DNA from: JBFFXF01 sp041569895
Lineage (GTDB): Bacteria; Planctomycetota; UBA8108; JACQVS01
Reading direction: 5' to 3'
Assembly: GCA_041569895.1 (NCBI GenBank)
Contig: JBFFXF010000229.1
Span: 1-12,395 of the forward strand
DNA length: 12,395 bases
Shown here: one piece after another, positions 5,671 through 12,395 of the stretch
Layout of the letters: every line of letters starts with the position of its first letter
Numbering within the stretch: position 1 is the stretch's first letter
Translations under genes and position numbers: made by a program
The notes under the pieces: model-generated
Told to the model about the DNA's origin: nothing
The model's database searches: none
The model's input: only the letters and a program-made list of their open reading frames with translations

Positions 5671-8433
5671 ATGGCGCGACTCCTCATCAAGACCTCCGAC
5701 TCCTCCGCCAGGCAGCTCATTCTCGGTCCCGCCTGTGTTCTCGGTCGCGCGAGCTCGGTTGATTGCAAGCTGCCGTCGCCGAGCGTGTCTCGCCGTCACG
5801 CCCTCATCGAGCGGCGGCCGGGGGGGTTCTTTCTCGTCGATCTCGGGAGCCGCAACGGCACGTACCTCAACGGGCGGCCGATCGACAGCGAGGGGCGACT
5901 CCGCGATCGGGACCTGATCCGGGTCGGCGACGAGCACCTGCAGTTCTTCGAGGACGGTGTCGAGTCGAGGAACTCGGTCGAGACGGAGCCCTTGCCGGTG
6001 AGCGGCTCTGGACGGTCCTCCGGCGGCAACGGTCCGACGCGCACGCCTCCCGCGACGCGGCCGCTCGATCCGGCGCGGCGCCAGGCGCGTCGACGGAAGA
6101 TCGGCAAATTTCTCCTCAAGAAGGTCCTCGGGCGGGGCGGCATGGGCACCGTGTACCTGGCGCACGACGTCGAGGCCGACCGGGACGTGGCGGTGAAGTT
6201 CATCATGTCGCGGATCGGCCGCAACGAGTCGTTTCTCGACTTCTTCCACAACCGCGAGGCGGTCCTCGCGCGGCAGATCGATCACCCGAACGTCATCCGC
6301 GTCTTCGAGCACGGCGTCCACGGCGACGAGCACTACATTTCGATGGAGTACATCCCGGGCGTCAGTCTCTACCAGGCGCTGAAGAAGAAGCGTCCGTCGA
6401 TCGCCGAGACCGTCGAGATCCTGCGGCAGATCGCCTGCGGGCTGTACGCCGCGCACGGCCAGGGCGTCGTTCACAGCGACATCAAACCGGCGAACATCCT
6501 GATCGACCTGTCGATCTTGTCGAACGGGGAGAACGGCGGCGACATCGCGCAGCCCGAGGACGATAGCATCCTCGACTTCGACACGCGCGAGGTGCCGGTG
6601 GTCTCCCCGCTGCCGGAGCCGGTCGACGATGAGCTCGCCCGTGAGATCCAGCGACGCGTGGGCATCCCCGCGGCCGAGGTGCTCCTCGAACCGCCCCACT
6701 ACGAGCGCGCGTCGGAGATGCGCTTTCTCGAGCACTACCGCGACCGCCTCGCGGAGGGACGGGGCTGTTTTCTTGTCGTCGCGGGCGATCGTGGCGTCGG
6801 CAAGACGCGGCTCGTCAGCGAGTTCGTCGCGCGCGAGACCGGCGCGGGCCCGTCCGGCGCGCTCGAGGCGAAGCGCGTTCTCACCCTCGACTGCTCCGTC
6901 GATGACGGGGTCGCCCAGCTCTACCGGCGCCTCGCGCCGGACTCGCAACGCGAGCTCGACACCGCCGAGATGGTCGACGTGCTGGCGGGCAAGATCGCCG
7001 AGGAGTCGGTGCCGACGATCGTCCGGATCGAAGGGCTCGAGTGCGCCGATCCCCTCGAGGGGCGTCTCATCAAGACGTGGACGGAACGGGCCTCGGAGCA
7101 GCCGCTCCTGCTCGTCGCCGAGGTCGACTCCGGCGAGACTGACCGGAACGCGGAGCTCAGGCGGTTGCTCGAGGCCGTCAAGCCGTCGACGAAGGAGCTC
7201 TTCCTCCGGCCGCTCACCGAGTACCAGATCCAGCGCTACCTGACGCAGACATTTCGCCGGGCGCCGCCGCCCGACCTCGCCGGCGATCTCTTCCGGCTGA
7301 CGCGCGGCAACTTCACCAGACTGCGCGAGGTATTCCAGGGCTTCCTCGAGCGCGGTCTCCTGAAGACCGACCCGGCGACCGGCGCGCTCGTCTACCGGGC
7401 CAACTTCCGGGAGTTCGAGCTCGAGGAGGGGAAGCAGCTCTGGGAAGTCTTCCGGTCCTACGGCAAGCTCGAGCAGCACATCCTCGAGAACGCGGCGTTC
7501 ATCGGATACCGCTTCTTCTTCGACACGCTGCTCCGATTCCAGAGCCTCGACGAGACGTCGCTCTTCTTCATGCTCCGCAATCTGGCGTCGGACGGCTTCA
7601 TCGTCGAGGAGGACCGTACCTGGTACCGGTTCACCAACGCCGCGTTCCAGCGTTACCTCGCCGAGCGCATTCCGCCGCACGAGCGCCCGCAGCTCCACAG
7701 AAAAATCGCGCTGCTGCTGCATTCCGCGCCGGTGCCGCCGTCGCCGGAGCTCTGTCAGCTGAAGGCCCACCACTGCCTGGCGTGCAAGGAAACGAGTCGC
7801 GCGGTGGAGTTCCTTCTCGAGGGCGCGTATCGAGCGAGGGTCGCCTACAAGGACGACATGGTGCAGGAGATGTACCATGACGTCCTGCGGATCTATCGCT
7901 CGCTGGCCGCGCGCGAGTCGCTGCGCCGCGAGGTGCTCCAGGTCCTCAGATCCTGGTTCGGACGTGACGGCAACTGGTACGCGATTCTCGGACGGCTCGC
8001 GGCGGAGGAGAACCTGCCGTGGGTGAAGATCGCCGACTTCGGTATCTCCTTCCGCGTCGACGCCGAACGCGGTCTGCGCATCGAATCGGGCGTCGTCATG
8101 GGCACGCCGAGGTACATGTCTCCGGAGCGCTCCGGGACGAACCGCGGCGGCCCGGCGTCGGACATCTTCTCGCTCGGCGTGCTCGCGTTCGAGCTCCTCG
8201 TCGGCGAGCCGCCCTTCCCCGAGCTCAAGGGCTGGAAGATTCGCAAGGCGTACCGCAAGAGACCGATCCGCCTGCCCGGCGAGCGGATCTCCGAGATGCC
8301 CGCGGCGCTCGTGGAGCTCGTCCACGGCATGCTCGATCAGGACCCGCAGAGGCGTCCGCGGATCGAGGACGCACTGAAGTCGCTGACGCGCCTCCAGCTC
8401 GAGCTCGCCTTCCAGCGCGGAGAGGAAGCGTGA
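5671..8433 (+). CDS. FHA-Ser/Thr kinase with a STAND ATPase inserted inside the kinase domain
   Basis: 920 residues counted from the ATG at 5671, where the FHA domain begins (MARLLIKTSD); an in-frame ATG at 5632 would add 13. No membrane segment, so probably cytosolic. FHA domain 1-95: G25-R26, S40, H43, N62-G63-T64 (phosphothreonine pocket). Kinase first part about 144-279: P-loop GRGGMG (154-159), K176, alpha-C E196, catalytic loop HSDIKPANILID (268-279; D270, N275). Then about 500 inserted residues: linker 280-340; AAA_16-type start PPHYERASEM; Walker A GDRGVGKT (372-379); degenerate Walker B region IVRIEGLECADP (450-461); FLRPLTEYQI and LTRGN (543-547); winged-helix/helical region to about 780. 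The kinase then resumes: VKIADFG (785-791), GTPRYMSPE (811-819), DIFSLGV (831-837), DPQRRP. The two kinase pieces total about 265 residues, one complete Hanks fold. It likely phosphorylates Ser/Thr under nucleotide control; targets are unknown. Confidence 0.92.
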   Translation: MARLLIKTSDSSARQLILGPACVLGRASSVDCKLPSPSVSRRHALIERRPGGFFLVDLGSRNGTYLNGRPIDSEGRLRDRDLIRVGDEHLQFFEDGVESRNSVETEPLPVSGSGRSSGGNGPTRTPPATRPLDPARRQARRRKIGKFLLKKVLGRGGMGTVYLAHDVEADRDVAVKFIMSRIGRNESFLDFFHNREAVLARQIDHPNVIRVFEHGVHGDEHYISMEYIPGVSLYQALKKKRPSIAETVEILRQIACGLYAAHGQGVVHSDIKPANILIDLSILSNGENGGDIAQPEDDSILDFDTREVPVVSPLPEPVDDELAREIQRRVGIPAAEVLLEPPHYERASEMRFLEHYRDRLAEGRGCFLVVAGDRGVGKTRLVSEFVARETGAGPSGALEAKRVLTLDCSVDDGVAQLYRRLAPDSQRELDTAEMVDVLAGKIAEESVPTIVRIEGLECADPLEGRLIKTWTERASEQPLLLVAEVDSGETDRNAELRRLLEAVKPSTKELFLRPLTEYQIQRYLTQTFRRAPPPDLAGDLFRLTRGNFTRLREVFQGFLERGLLKTDPATGALVYRANFREFELEEGKQLWEVFRSYGKLEQHILENAAFIGYRFFFDTLLRFQSLDETSLFFMLRNLASDGFIVEEDRTWYRFTNAAFQRYLAERIPPHERPQLHRKIALLLHSAPVPPSPELCQLKAHHCLACKETSRAVEFLLEGAYRARVAYKDDMVQEMYHDVLRIYRSLAARESLRREVLQVLRSWFGRDGNWYAILGRLAAEENLPWVKIADFGISFRVDAERGLRIESGVVMGTPRYMSPERSGTNRGGPASDIFSLGVLAFELLVGEPPFPELKGWKIRKAYRKRPIRLPGERISEMPAALVELVHGMLDQDPQRRPRIEDALKSLTRLQLELAFQRGEEA

Positions 8434-8897
8434 TCACCGGCGTCCACCACGTCTCCTACACCGTGAGCAGCGCGGACCGATCGATCGCGTTCTACCGCGG
8501 CCTCGGATTCGACGTCACCAGCGATCGCGTGCTCGAGGGCGAGCTGCCGGCGACCGTGACGGGACTCGCCGCCGGCGGCACGGACGTCGGCCTGAGGATC
8601 GTGCACCTCTCGGGGCACGGCATCGGGCTCGAGCTGATCGAATACCTGACGCCCCGTGGCGCGGCGCGGGCCGCGCGCACGAACGACGTCGGCAGCTCGC
8701 ACCTCTGCTTCCTCGTCGACGACATCGATCACGAGATCGATCGCCTGCGGGCGGCGGGCGCGAGCTTCCTGTCGGCGCCGCAGACCGTCGAGGCGGGACC
8801 GAACGCCGGCAACCGGTTCGTCTACTTCCTCGACCCGGACGGCATCCCGATGGAGCTGTCGCAGCCCGCACGGCGCCTCAAGACCCGCTCCGGATAG
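8430..8897 (+). CDS. VOC (glyoxalase / bleomycin-resistance) family protein
   Basis: 155 residues from a GTG start that overlaps the kinase stop by four bases (GTGA), with GGAGAGG 6-12 nt upstream; translational coupling to the kinase is likely. The fold is a pair of beta-alpha-beta-beta-beta modules: residues 5-72 (GVHHVSYTV, FYRGLGFDV, GLELIEY) and 88-145 (SSHLCFLVDDID, DPDGIPMELSQP). The four metal positions of the vicinal-oxygen-chelate superfamily are present as H7, E68 (or E71), H91 and E142, so it is probably a metal-dependent enzyme. The superfamily includes lactoylglutathione lyase, methylmalonyl-CoA epimerase and dioxygenases, and the sequence alone does not decide between them. The second module resembles lyase/epimerase-type members most. 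No obvious link to kinase signalling beyond the shared transcript. Confidence 0.88.
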   Translation: MITGVHHVSYTVSSADRSIAFYRGLGFDVTSDRVLEGELPATVTGLAAGGTDVGLRIVHLSGHGIGLELIEYLTPRGAARAARTNDVGSSHLCFLVDDIDHEIDRLRAAGASFLSAPQTVEAGPNAGNRFVYFLDPDGIPMELSQPARRLKTRSG

Positions 8898-8926
8898 CCC
8901 CTCGACGGCCCGGGCCCCCTCCTCCT

Positions 8927-8956
8927 TTGAACTTCTGCTGAAATTCAAGCTACAAT
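8927..8956 (+). promoter_or_regulatory. Sigma-70-like promoter of the zinc-ribbon / LemA / M48 operon
   Basis: A -35 TTGAAC (8927-8932) and a -10 TACAAT (8951-8956, five of six consensus bases) are 18 nt apart, in an AT-richer patch that stands out from the surrounding GC-rich sequence. Predicted transcription start is near 8963, giving a leader of about 36 nt before the ATG at 8999. Confidence 0.6.
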
Positions 8957-8998
8957 GTGCCGACAATCCATCGGAGAAGGACTCGACATAGAACGCCA

Positions 8999-9442
8999 AT
9001 GCTCTGTCCCGATTGCAACGAACCGCTCGTGGTGTACGAGCTCGAGGGCGTGGAGATCGACCACTGCCTCGAATGCGGCGGCACCTGGCTCGATTTCGGA
9101 GAGCTCGAGCTTCTCGGCGAGATCGCCGGGATCCACCCCGGCAGGATTACCGGTGCACTGGCGAATCCGAAGACGTCCGGAAAGTGCTCGAGACGGTGCC
9201 CGAAGTGCCGGCGCCGGCTCGATGCCGTCGAGCTGCCCGACGCCGATTCGATCGAGATCGATCGCTGCCGCGTCGGTCACGGAATCTGGTTCGACCGGGG
9301 TGAGACAGCCGCGGTGATCGCGGCGTTCGGGCCGGATGGAAAGGAGTCCGCCGACGCCGACCCGGAGGAGTGCGCCGTGGCGCGCTTCTTCTCGAACTTG
9401 TACGAGGACGAATTGAAACAGGACCCAGCGACAGGGAAATAG
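8999..9442 (+). CDS. Double TFIIB-type zinc-ribbon protein
   Basis: 147 residues with two zf-TFIIB modules. First: C3-P-D-C6, then DHCLECGGTWLDFGEL with C23 and C26. Second: C67-P-K-C70, then DRCRVGHGIWFDRGE with C90 and H94, the Cys/His variant usual for the second repeat of this family. The ATG at 8999 is used because the protein family begins right before the first CPxC; a GTG at 8957 overlaps the end of the promoter -10 element. A GGAGAAGG at 8973-8980 is rather distant (18 nt). There is no transmembrane segment, and the tail from residue 112 is acidic. Biochemical role is unknown; the family is widespread and small. LemA begins 12 nt downstream, so the two are almost certainly co-transcribed, pointing to a membrane or proteostasis context. 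Confidence 0.88.
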   Translation: MLCPDCNEPLVVYELEGVEIDHCLECGGTWLDFGELELLGEIAGIHPGRITGALANPKTSGKCSRRCPKCRRRLDAVELPDADSIEIDRCRVGHGIWFDRGETAAVIAAFGPDGKESADADPEECAVARFFSNLYEDELKQDPATGK

Positions 9443-9454
9443 GGGGACGGCTCC

Positions 9455-10027
9455 ATGAATCCGATCATCGTCACTCTTCTGATCGTGGGCGGCGTGTTGC
9501 TGCTCTTCATCTTCATCCTCATCATGCTCTTCAACCGGCTGGTGCGGGAACGAAACCAGGTGAAGAACGCCTGGTCCCAGATCGAGGTCCAGCTGAAACG
9601 GCGCCACGACCTGATCCCGAACCTCGTCGAGACGGTCAAGGGCTACGCGGGCCACGAGAAGGAGACACTGGAGAACGTCACCAGGGCGCGCGCCCAGGCG
9701 GTCCAGGCCGAGGGCGGCCCGATCGGCGACCAGATCGCCGCCGAGCAGCAGCTGTCCGGCGCACTCGGTCGGTTGATGCTCGTCGTCGAGCAGTATCCCG
9801 ACCTCAAGGCGAACCAGAACTTCCTGTCGCTCCAGGAAGAGCTGACGTCGACGGAGAACAAGGTCGGATTCGCCCGACAGCATTTCAACGACTCCGTCAT
9901 GACGTACAACACGACGACGCAGAGCTTCCCGTCGAACGTCGTCTCCGGGATGTTCGGCTTCAAGCAGGAGCAGTTCTTCGAGATCGAGGACAAGACGGAG
10001 CGCGAGGTCCCGAAGGTCAAGTTCTGA
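9455..10027 (+). CDS. lemA: LemA family membrane protein
   Basis: 190 residues. One N-terminal transmembrane helix (about 5-26, hydrophobic Ile/Leu/Val run) is followed by NRLVRERNQVKNAWSQIEVQLKRRHDLIPNLVETVKGYAGHE, here spanning residues 27-68, the hallmark of LemA. Later hallmarks are LMLVVEQYPDLKANQNF, the ENKVGFARQHFNDSV helix, and the FPSNVVSGMFGF loop near the C-terminus. Length is normal for the family and nothing appears broken. A G-rich ribosome site (GGGGGA) lies about 8 nt upstream. LemA folds as a four-helix bundle outside the membrane; its molecular role is unsettled. It is often paired with HtpX-like M48 proteases, and here such a gene follows after 52 nt. Confidence 0.95.
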   Translation: MNPIIVTLLIVGGVLLLFIFILIMLFNRLVRERNQVKNAWSQIEVQLKRRHDLIPNLVETVKGYAGHEKETLENVTRARAQAVQAEGGPIGDQIAAEQQLSGALGRLMLVVEQYPDLKANQNFLSLQEELTSTENKVGFARQHFNDSVMTYNTTTQSFPSNVVSGMFGFKQEQFFEIEDKTEREVPKVKF

Positions 10028-10079
10028 TCTCGACGCGAGGGCAGCTCAAAGGGAACAGAGAACACCCGGGATTCCGCGC

Positions 10080-11507
10080 ATGTGGGAAGCAATCCGCCGG
10101 AACCGCCGCCGCTCGTGGGTCCTGATCGGCGTCATGGGGACGCTGCTCGTGGTCCTCGGGTTCGTCATCGGCATGGCGCTCGAGCCGCAGGCCGGCGGGG
10201 CGATCGGAGCCATCGGCGCGCTGATCCTCTGGCTGATCCTCTTCACCGTCGCGCTGCTGCAGGGCGATGCCATCCTGCTGGCGAGCTCTCGCGCGCGACA
10301 GATCTCCAGGGCCGAGGCGCCGCAGCTGTGGAACGTCGTCGAGGAGATGACGATCGCCTCCGGCCTCGGCAAGATGCCGCGCGTGTTCATCATCGATGAG
10401 GAGTCACCGAACGCCTTCGCCGTCGGCCGCAAGCCGGAGACGGCCGCGGTCGCGATCACATCCGGTCTTCTCAAGCGACTGAACCGGGACGAGCTGCAGG
10501 GCGTCATCGCGCACGAGATCGCCCACATCAAGAACCTCGACATCCGCTTCCTGACGCTCGCGTCGGTGATGATGGGAAGCATCGCGCTGCTCTCGCATTT
10601 CTTCCTGAGATCTATCTTTTACGGCGCGGCCAGCAGACGCGGGGGCTCGTCACGCGGCGGAGGCCAGGCGCAGCTCGCCCTGCTCGCGATCGCCATCGTG
10701 GTGGCGATCCTCGCGCCGATCTTCGCCCAGATGCTCTACTTTGCCTGCTCGCGTCGTCGCGAGTACCTGGCCGATGCATCCGGCGCACGCTTCACGCGGT
10801 ACCCCGACGGGCTCGCCTCGGCGCTCGAGAAGCTCGCGATCCTGTCGACGGGCATGAAGAACGTCAACAAGGCGCTGGCCCCGCTCTACATCGTCAGTCC
10901 GCTCAAGGGGCTCGCGGCGGCGGGGCTCTTCTCGACGCACCCGCCGATCGAGAGGCGCATCAAGATACTGCGCAGCATGGGCGGCCGGGCGGGATACGTC
11001 GACTACGACGCCGCCTACCAGAAGGTCGTCGGCACGAAGTCGCACCTGATCGGCCTGCGCACGCTGACCTCGGACTCGAGCGTCGCGGCGAGGGAGCCGT
11101 CGGCGCCGAAGGATTCGAAGAAGGAGGCCATCGATCGCGCCCGGGAGGTCGCCTCCATCCTCGATCACATGGCGGCGTTCATTCCGATCGTCTGCGTGTG
11201 CGGCGTCCGCATCAAGGTGCCGCCGGAGCTCAAGCGAGACACGGTGCCCTGCCCGAAGTGCGGTCGTACGCACGAGGTCCCCCACGCCGAGCAACGGCAG
11301 CCCGACTCGAGCGCCGACGCGGCGAGTCGGCCCGCGACGGCGGCGGAGCAGCCGCTCACCTACCGGCGCACGGGCGAGGGGTGGGAGTCGTTCAAGTGCA
11401 AGTGCGGGAAAGTGCTCCAGCTGAGCCCCGGTCTCATGGCGCCGACGCTGACATGTCGCGGGTGCGGGCGCAAGGTGGAGATCGAGACGCCCGCCACGCA
11501 GCGGTGA
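10080..11507 (+). CDS. htpX: M48 (HtpX-like) membrane zinc protease with two extra C-terminal zinc ribbons
   Basis: 475 residues, well beyond the roughly 290 of typical HtpX. Transmembrane segments near 14-34, 43-62, 158-178 and 198-220. Active site HEIAH (H145, E146, H149) with the third ligand E228 in SRRREYLADASGARF; STHPPIERRI (286-294) is the HtpX C-terminal motif. Residues 305-365 are a polar linker. Then come two zinc-ribbon-like modules: CVC (372, 374) with CPKC (391, 394), and CKC (440, 442) with CRGC (459, 462). Each is CxC-N16-CxxC, which points to internal duplication. HtpX-type enzymes degrade damaged membrane proteins with the active site facing the cytoplasm, and the ribbons would sit on that side. 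The ribosome site is weak (GGGAAC 24 nt upstream). The symbol reflects similarity only. Confidence 0.9.
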   Translation: MWEAIRRNRRRSWVLIGVMGTLLVVLGFVIGMALEPQAGGAIGAIGALILWLILFTVALLQGDAILLASSRARQISRAEAPQLWNVVEEMTIASGLGKMPRVFIIDEESPNAFAVGRKPETAAVAITSGLLKRLNRDELQGVIAHEIAHIKNLDIRFLTLASVMMGSIALLSHFFLRSIFYGAASRRGGSSRGGGQAQLALLAIAIVVAILAPIFAQMLYFACSRRREYLADASGARFTRYPDGLASALEKLAILSTGMKNVNKALAPLYIVSPLKGLAAAGLFSTHPPIERRIKILRSMGGRAGYVDYDAAYQKVVGTKSHLIGLRTLTSDSSVAAREPSAPKDSKKEAIDRAREVASILDHMAAFIPIVCVCGVRIKVPPELKRDTVPCPKCGRTHEVPHAEQRQPDSSADAASRPATAAEQPLTYRRTGEGWESFKCKCGKVLQLSPGLMAPTLTCRGCGRKVEIETPATQR

Positions 11508-11536
11508 CGCCCCCGACCGGAACATCGACGACTCCC

Positions 11537-11566
11537 TTGCCGGTCGCGGTCGGACACCTGTACACT
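11537..11566 (+). promoter_or_regulatory. Possible promoter of the amidohydrolase gene
   Basis: TTGCCG (11537-11542) and TACACT (11561-11566) are 18 nt apart and match the sigma-70 boxes at four of six positions each. A perfect TTGACA at 11591-11596 has no -10 partner at the right distance. The 146-bp gap after the M48 gene contains no other gene. Confidence 0.3.
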
Positions 11567-11603
11567 CGACACTCTGGCAACCCGACACAATTGACACGAA
11601 ACC

Positions 11604-11626
11604 GCGTACCCGCTCCCGTTCCCGCG
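11604..11626 (-). repeat. Short inverted trace of the G-rich hexamer family
   Basis: Read on the minus strand this gives gggaac, gggagc and gggtac in a row, matching the (GGGRAC)n end of the modules at 2510-2545 and 5570-5611 but in the opposite orientation and with only three units. It lies 28-50 nt upstream of the amidohydrolase start. It is too short to be sure of common origin. Confidence 0.4.
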
Positions 11627-11653
11627 ACGCCGGCCGGGATACGCGTCACGACG

Positions 11654-12395
11654 ATGCACCGACTCATGCCCACTTTCGCCGGCATCACCACCTGCGCGTG
11701 CATCCTCCTCGCACCTCTCGCGACGAGCGCGCAGGAGCGTGCCCATGCGTTCGTCGGCGCGCGCGTGCTGCCGATCGAGGGGGAGCCGATCGACGACGGC
11801 GTGCTCGTCGTGCAGGACGGAAAGATCCTCGCGGTCGGCCGGCGGGACGCGGTGACCATCCCCCGCGACGCGGTCCAGCGTGACGTCGCCGGGCGCGTGA
11901 TCATGCCGGGACTGATCTGCACGCACAGCCACCTCGGGGGCATCGGCGGCGGCGATGGTTCGGGGCCGATCCAGCCGGGGGTGCGCATCTTCGATTCGAT
12001 CAACGTGCGCGACGCGGGCTTCCGCCGCGCCGTCGCGGGCGGCCTGACGACGCTCAACATCATGCCCGGGTCGGGCCACCTGATCAGCGGCCAGACGGTT
12101 TACGTGAAGCTGCGTGGCGGCGACACCATCGAGGACATCAGCTACCGTGACGAGGAGGGCCGCATCCTCGGCGGCCTGAAGATGGCGAACGGCACCAACT
12201 CGATGAAGGAGCCGCCGTTCCCGGAGACGCGCGCCAAGTCCGCGGCGCTCGTCCGTCAGAAGTTCATCAGAGCGGGCGAGTATCGAGACCGCATCCGCCG
12301 CGCCGCCGGCGACCCCGAGAAGCTGCCGCCGCGCGACCTCGACCTGGAGGCGCTGGTGGAAGTGCTCGAGGGGGCGCGGATCGTGCACCACCACA
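11654..12395 (+). CDS. Exported amidohydrolase (imidazolonepropionase-like), 3' end beyond the window
   Basis: 247 codons are visible before the window ends, with no stop. The start at 11654 opens a signal peptide (MHRLMPTFAGITTCACILLAPLATSAQ; ATG at 11666 is a possible alternative), so the enzyme acts outside the cytoplasm. Residues 31-85 form the usual beta-sandwich of the metal-dependent hydrolase superfamily (FVGARVLPIEG, DGVLVVQDGKILAVG). The metal-binding HSH (H91, H93) follows VIMPGLICT, and AVAGGLTTLNIMPGSGHLISGQ (126-147) and the GLKMANG segment with K176 fit the exported COG1228-type amidohydrolases. The visible end, VHHH, is the start of the second histidine cluster normally followed by the remaining ligands. 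Substrate is unknown; cyclic amides and dipeptides are typical for relatives. Confidence 0.88.
   Translation, partial: MHRLMPTFAGITTCACILLAPLATSAQERAHAFVGARVLPIEGEPIDDGVLVVQDGKILAVGRRDAVTIPRDAVQRDVAGRVIMPGLICTHSHLGGIGGGDGSGPIQPGVRIFDSINVRDAGFRRAVAGGLTTLNIMPGSGHLISGQTVYVKLRGGDTIEDISYRDEEGRILGGLKMANGTNSMKEPPFPETRAKSAALVRQKFIRAGEYRDRIRRAAGDPEKLPPRDLDLEALVEVLEGARIVHHH

Noticed and set aside
6472..8061. Two separate kinases or a kinase pseudogene flanking an ATPase gene
   Set aside because: No kinase motif is duplicated, the first part has only subdomains I-VIB and the second only VII-XI, and the reading frame is continuous without an internal stop.
5245..8325. 1026-codon open frame on the minus strand across the whole kinase gene and the repeat region
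   Set aside because: It mirrors the kinase codons in a high-GC genome and its end translates simple repeats; it has no recognisable domain, while the plus strand encodes clear FHA, kinase and ATPase motifs.
8907..8916. GGCCCGGGCC palindrome after the VOC gene as a terminator
   Set aside because: Ten bases without a loop and without a T-tract; likely chance in GC-rich sequence.
11515..11545. GACCGG ... CCGGTC inverted repeat after the M48 gene as a terminator
   Set aside because: Six-base arms around a 19-nt loop and no T-tract; too weak, and it overlaps the candidate amidohydrolase promoter.
11360..12394. 344-codon minus-strand frame over the amidohydrolase start
   Set aside because: Antisense shadow; the plus strand carries a signal peptide, an HSH metal motif and the expected order of amidohydrolase segments.

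Overview
The window is high-GC bacterial chromosome DNA that is densely coding, with nine genes, one of them cut by the right edge. No rRNA, tRNA, CRISPR array, transposase or integrase was seen. The lineage cannot be fixed from the sequence. A secreted protein with a cohesin-free, dockerin-like EF-hand repeat, an FHA/Hanks-kinase protein and a sulfatase-modifying-factor-fold protein together resemble Planctomycetota or another large-genome Gram-negative group (Acidobacteriota, Myxococcota). That placement is an inference.

Layout. (1) 131-2260, minus strand: a secreted PKD/dockerin-like surface protein ending in a Lys/Glu-rich helical tail that was built from 21-bp repeats. (2) 2261-2613: a divergent intergenic region carrying a G-rich hexamer array. 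(3) 2614-3501: an unrecognised acidic, Pro/Trp-motif protein with a small folded C-terminus. (4) 3563-5248: an exported beta-propeller plus SUMF1/FGE-fold protein that lacks the catalytic cysteine pair. (5) 5249-5670: an intergenic patchwork of five different short tandem repeats, whose right part is a diverged paralogue of the repeat at 2440-2545. (6) 5671-8433: an FHA/Ser-Thr-kinase protein, overlapped by 4 nt by a VOC-family enzyme gene (8430-8897). (7) 8927-11507: a probable operon with its own promoter, encoding a double TFIIB-type zinc-ribbon protein, LemA, and an M48/HtpX-like membrane protease with two extra C-terminal zinc ribbons. (8) 11654-window end: the start of an exported amidohydrolase.

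The most striking object is the kinase. Its Hanks fold is interrupted between the catalytic loop (HSDIKPANILID) and the DFG motif by about 500 residues that form a STAND/AAA_16-type ATPase with its own helical C-terminal part. The two kinase pieces add up to one normal-sized kinase, and the frame is open throughout. This looks like a nested nucleotide-switch kinase rather than the usual kinase-then-ATPase order of PknK-like proteins. A second theme is a family of intergenic elements ending in (GGGRAC)n arrays able to form G-quadruplexes, found in front of two plus-strand genes, with a short inverted trace before the amidohydrolase gene.
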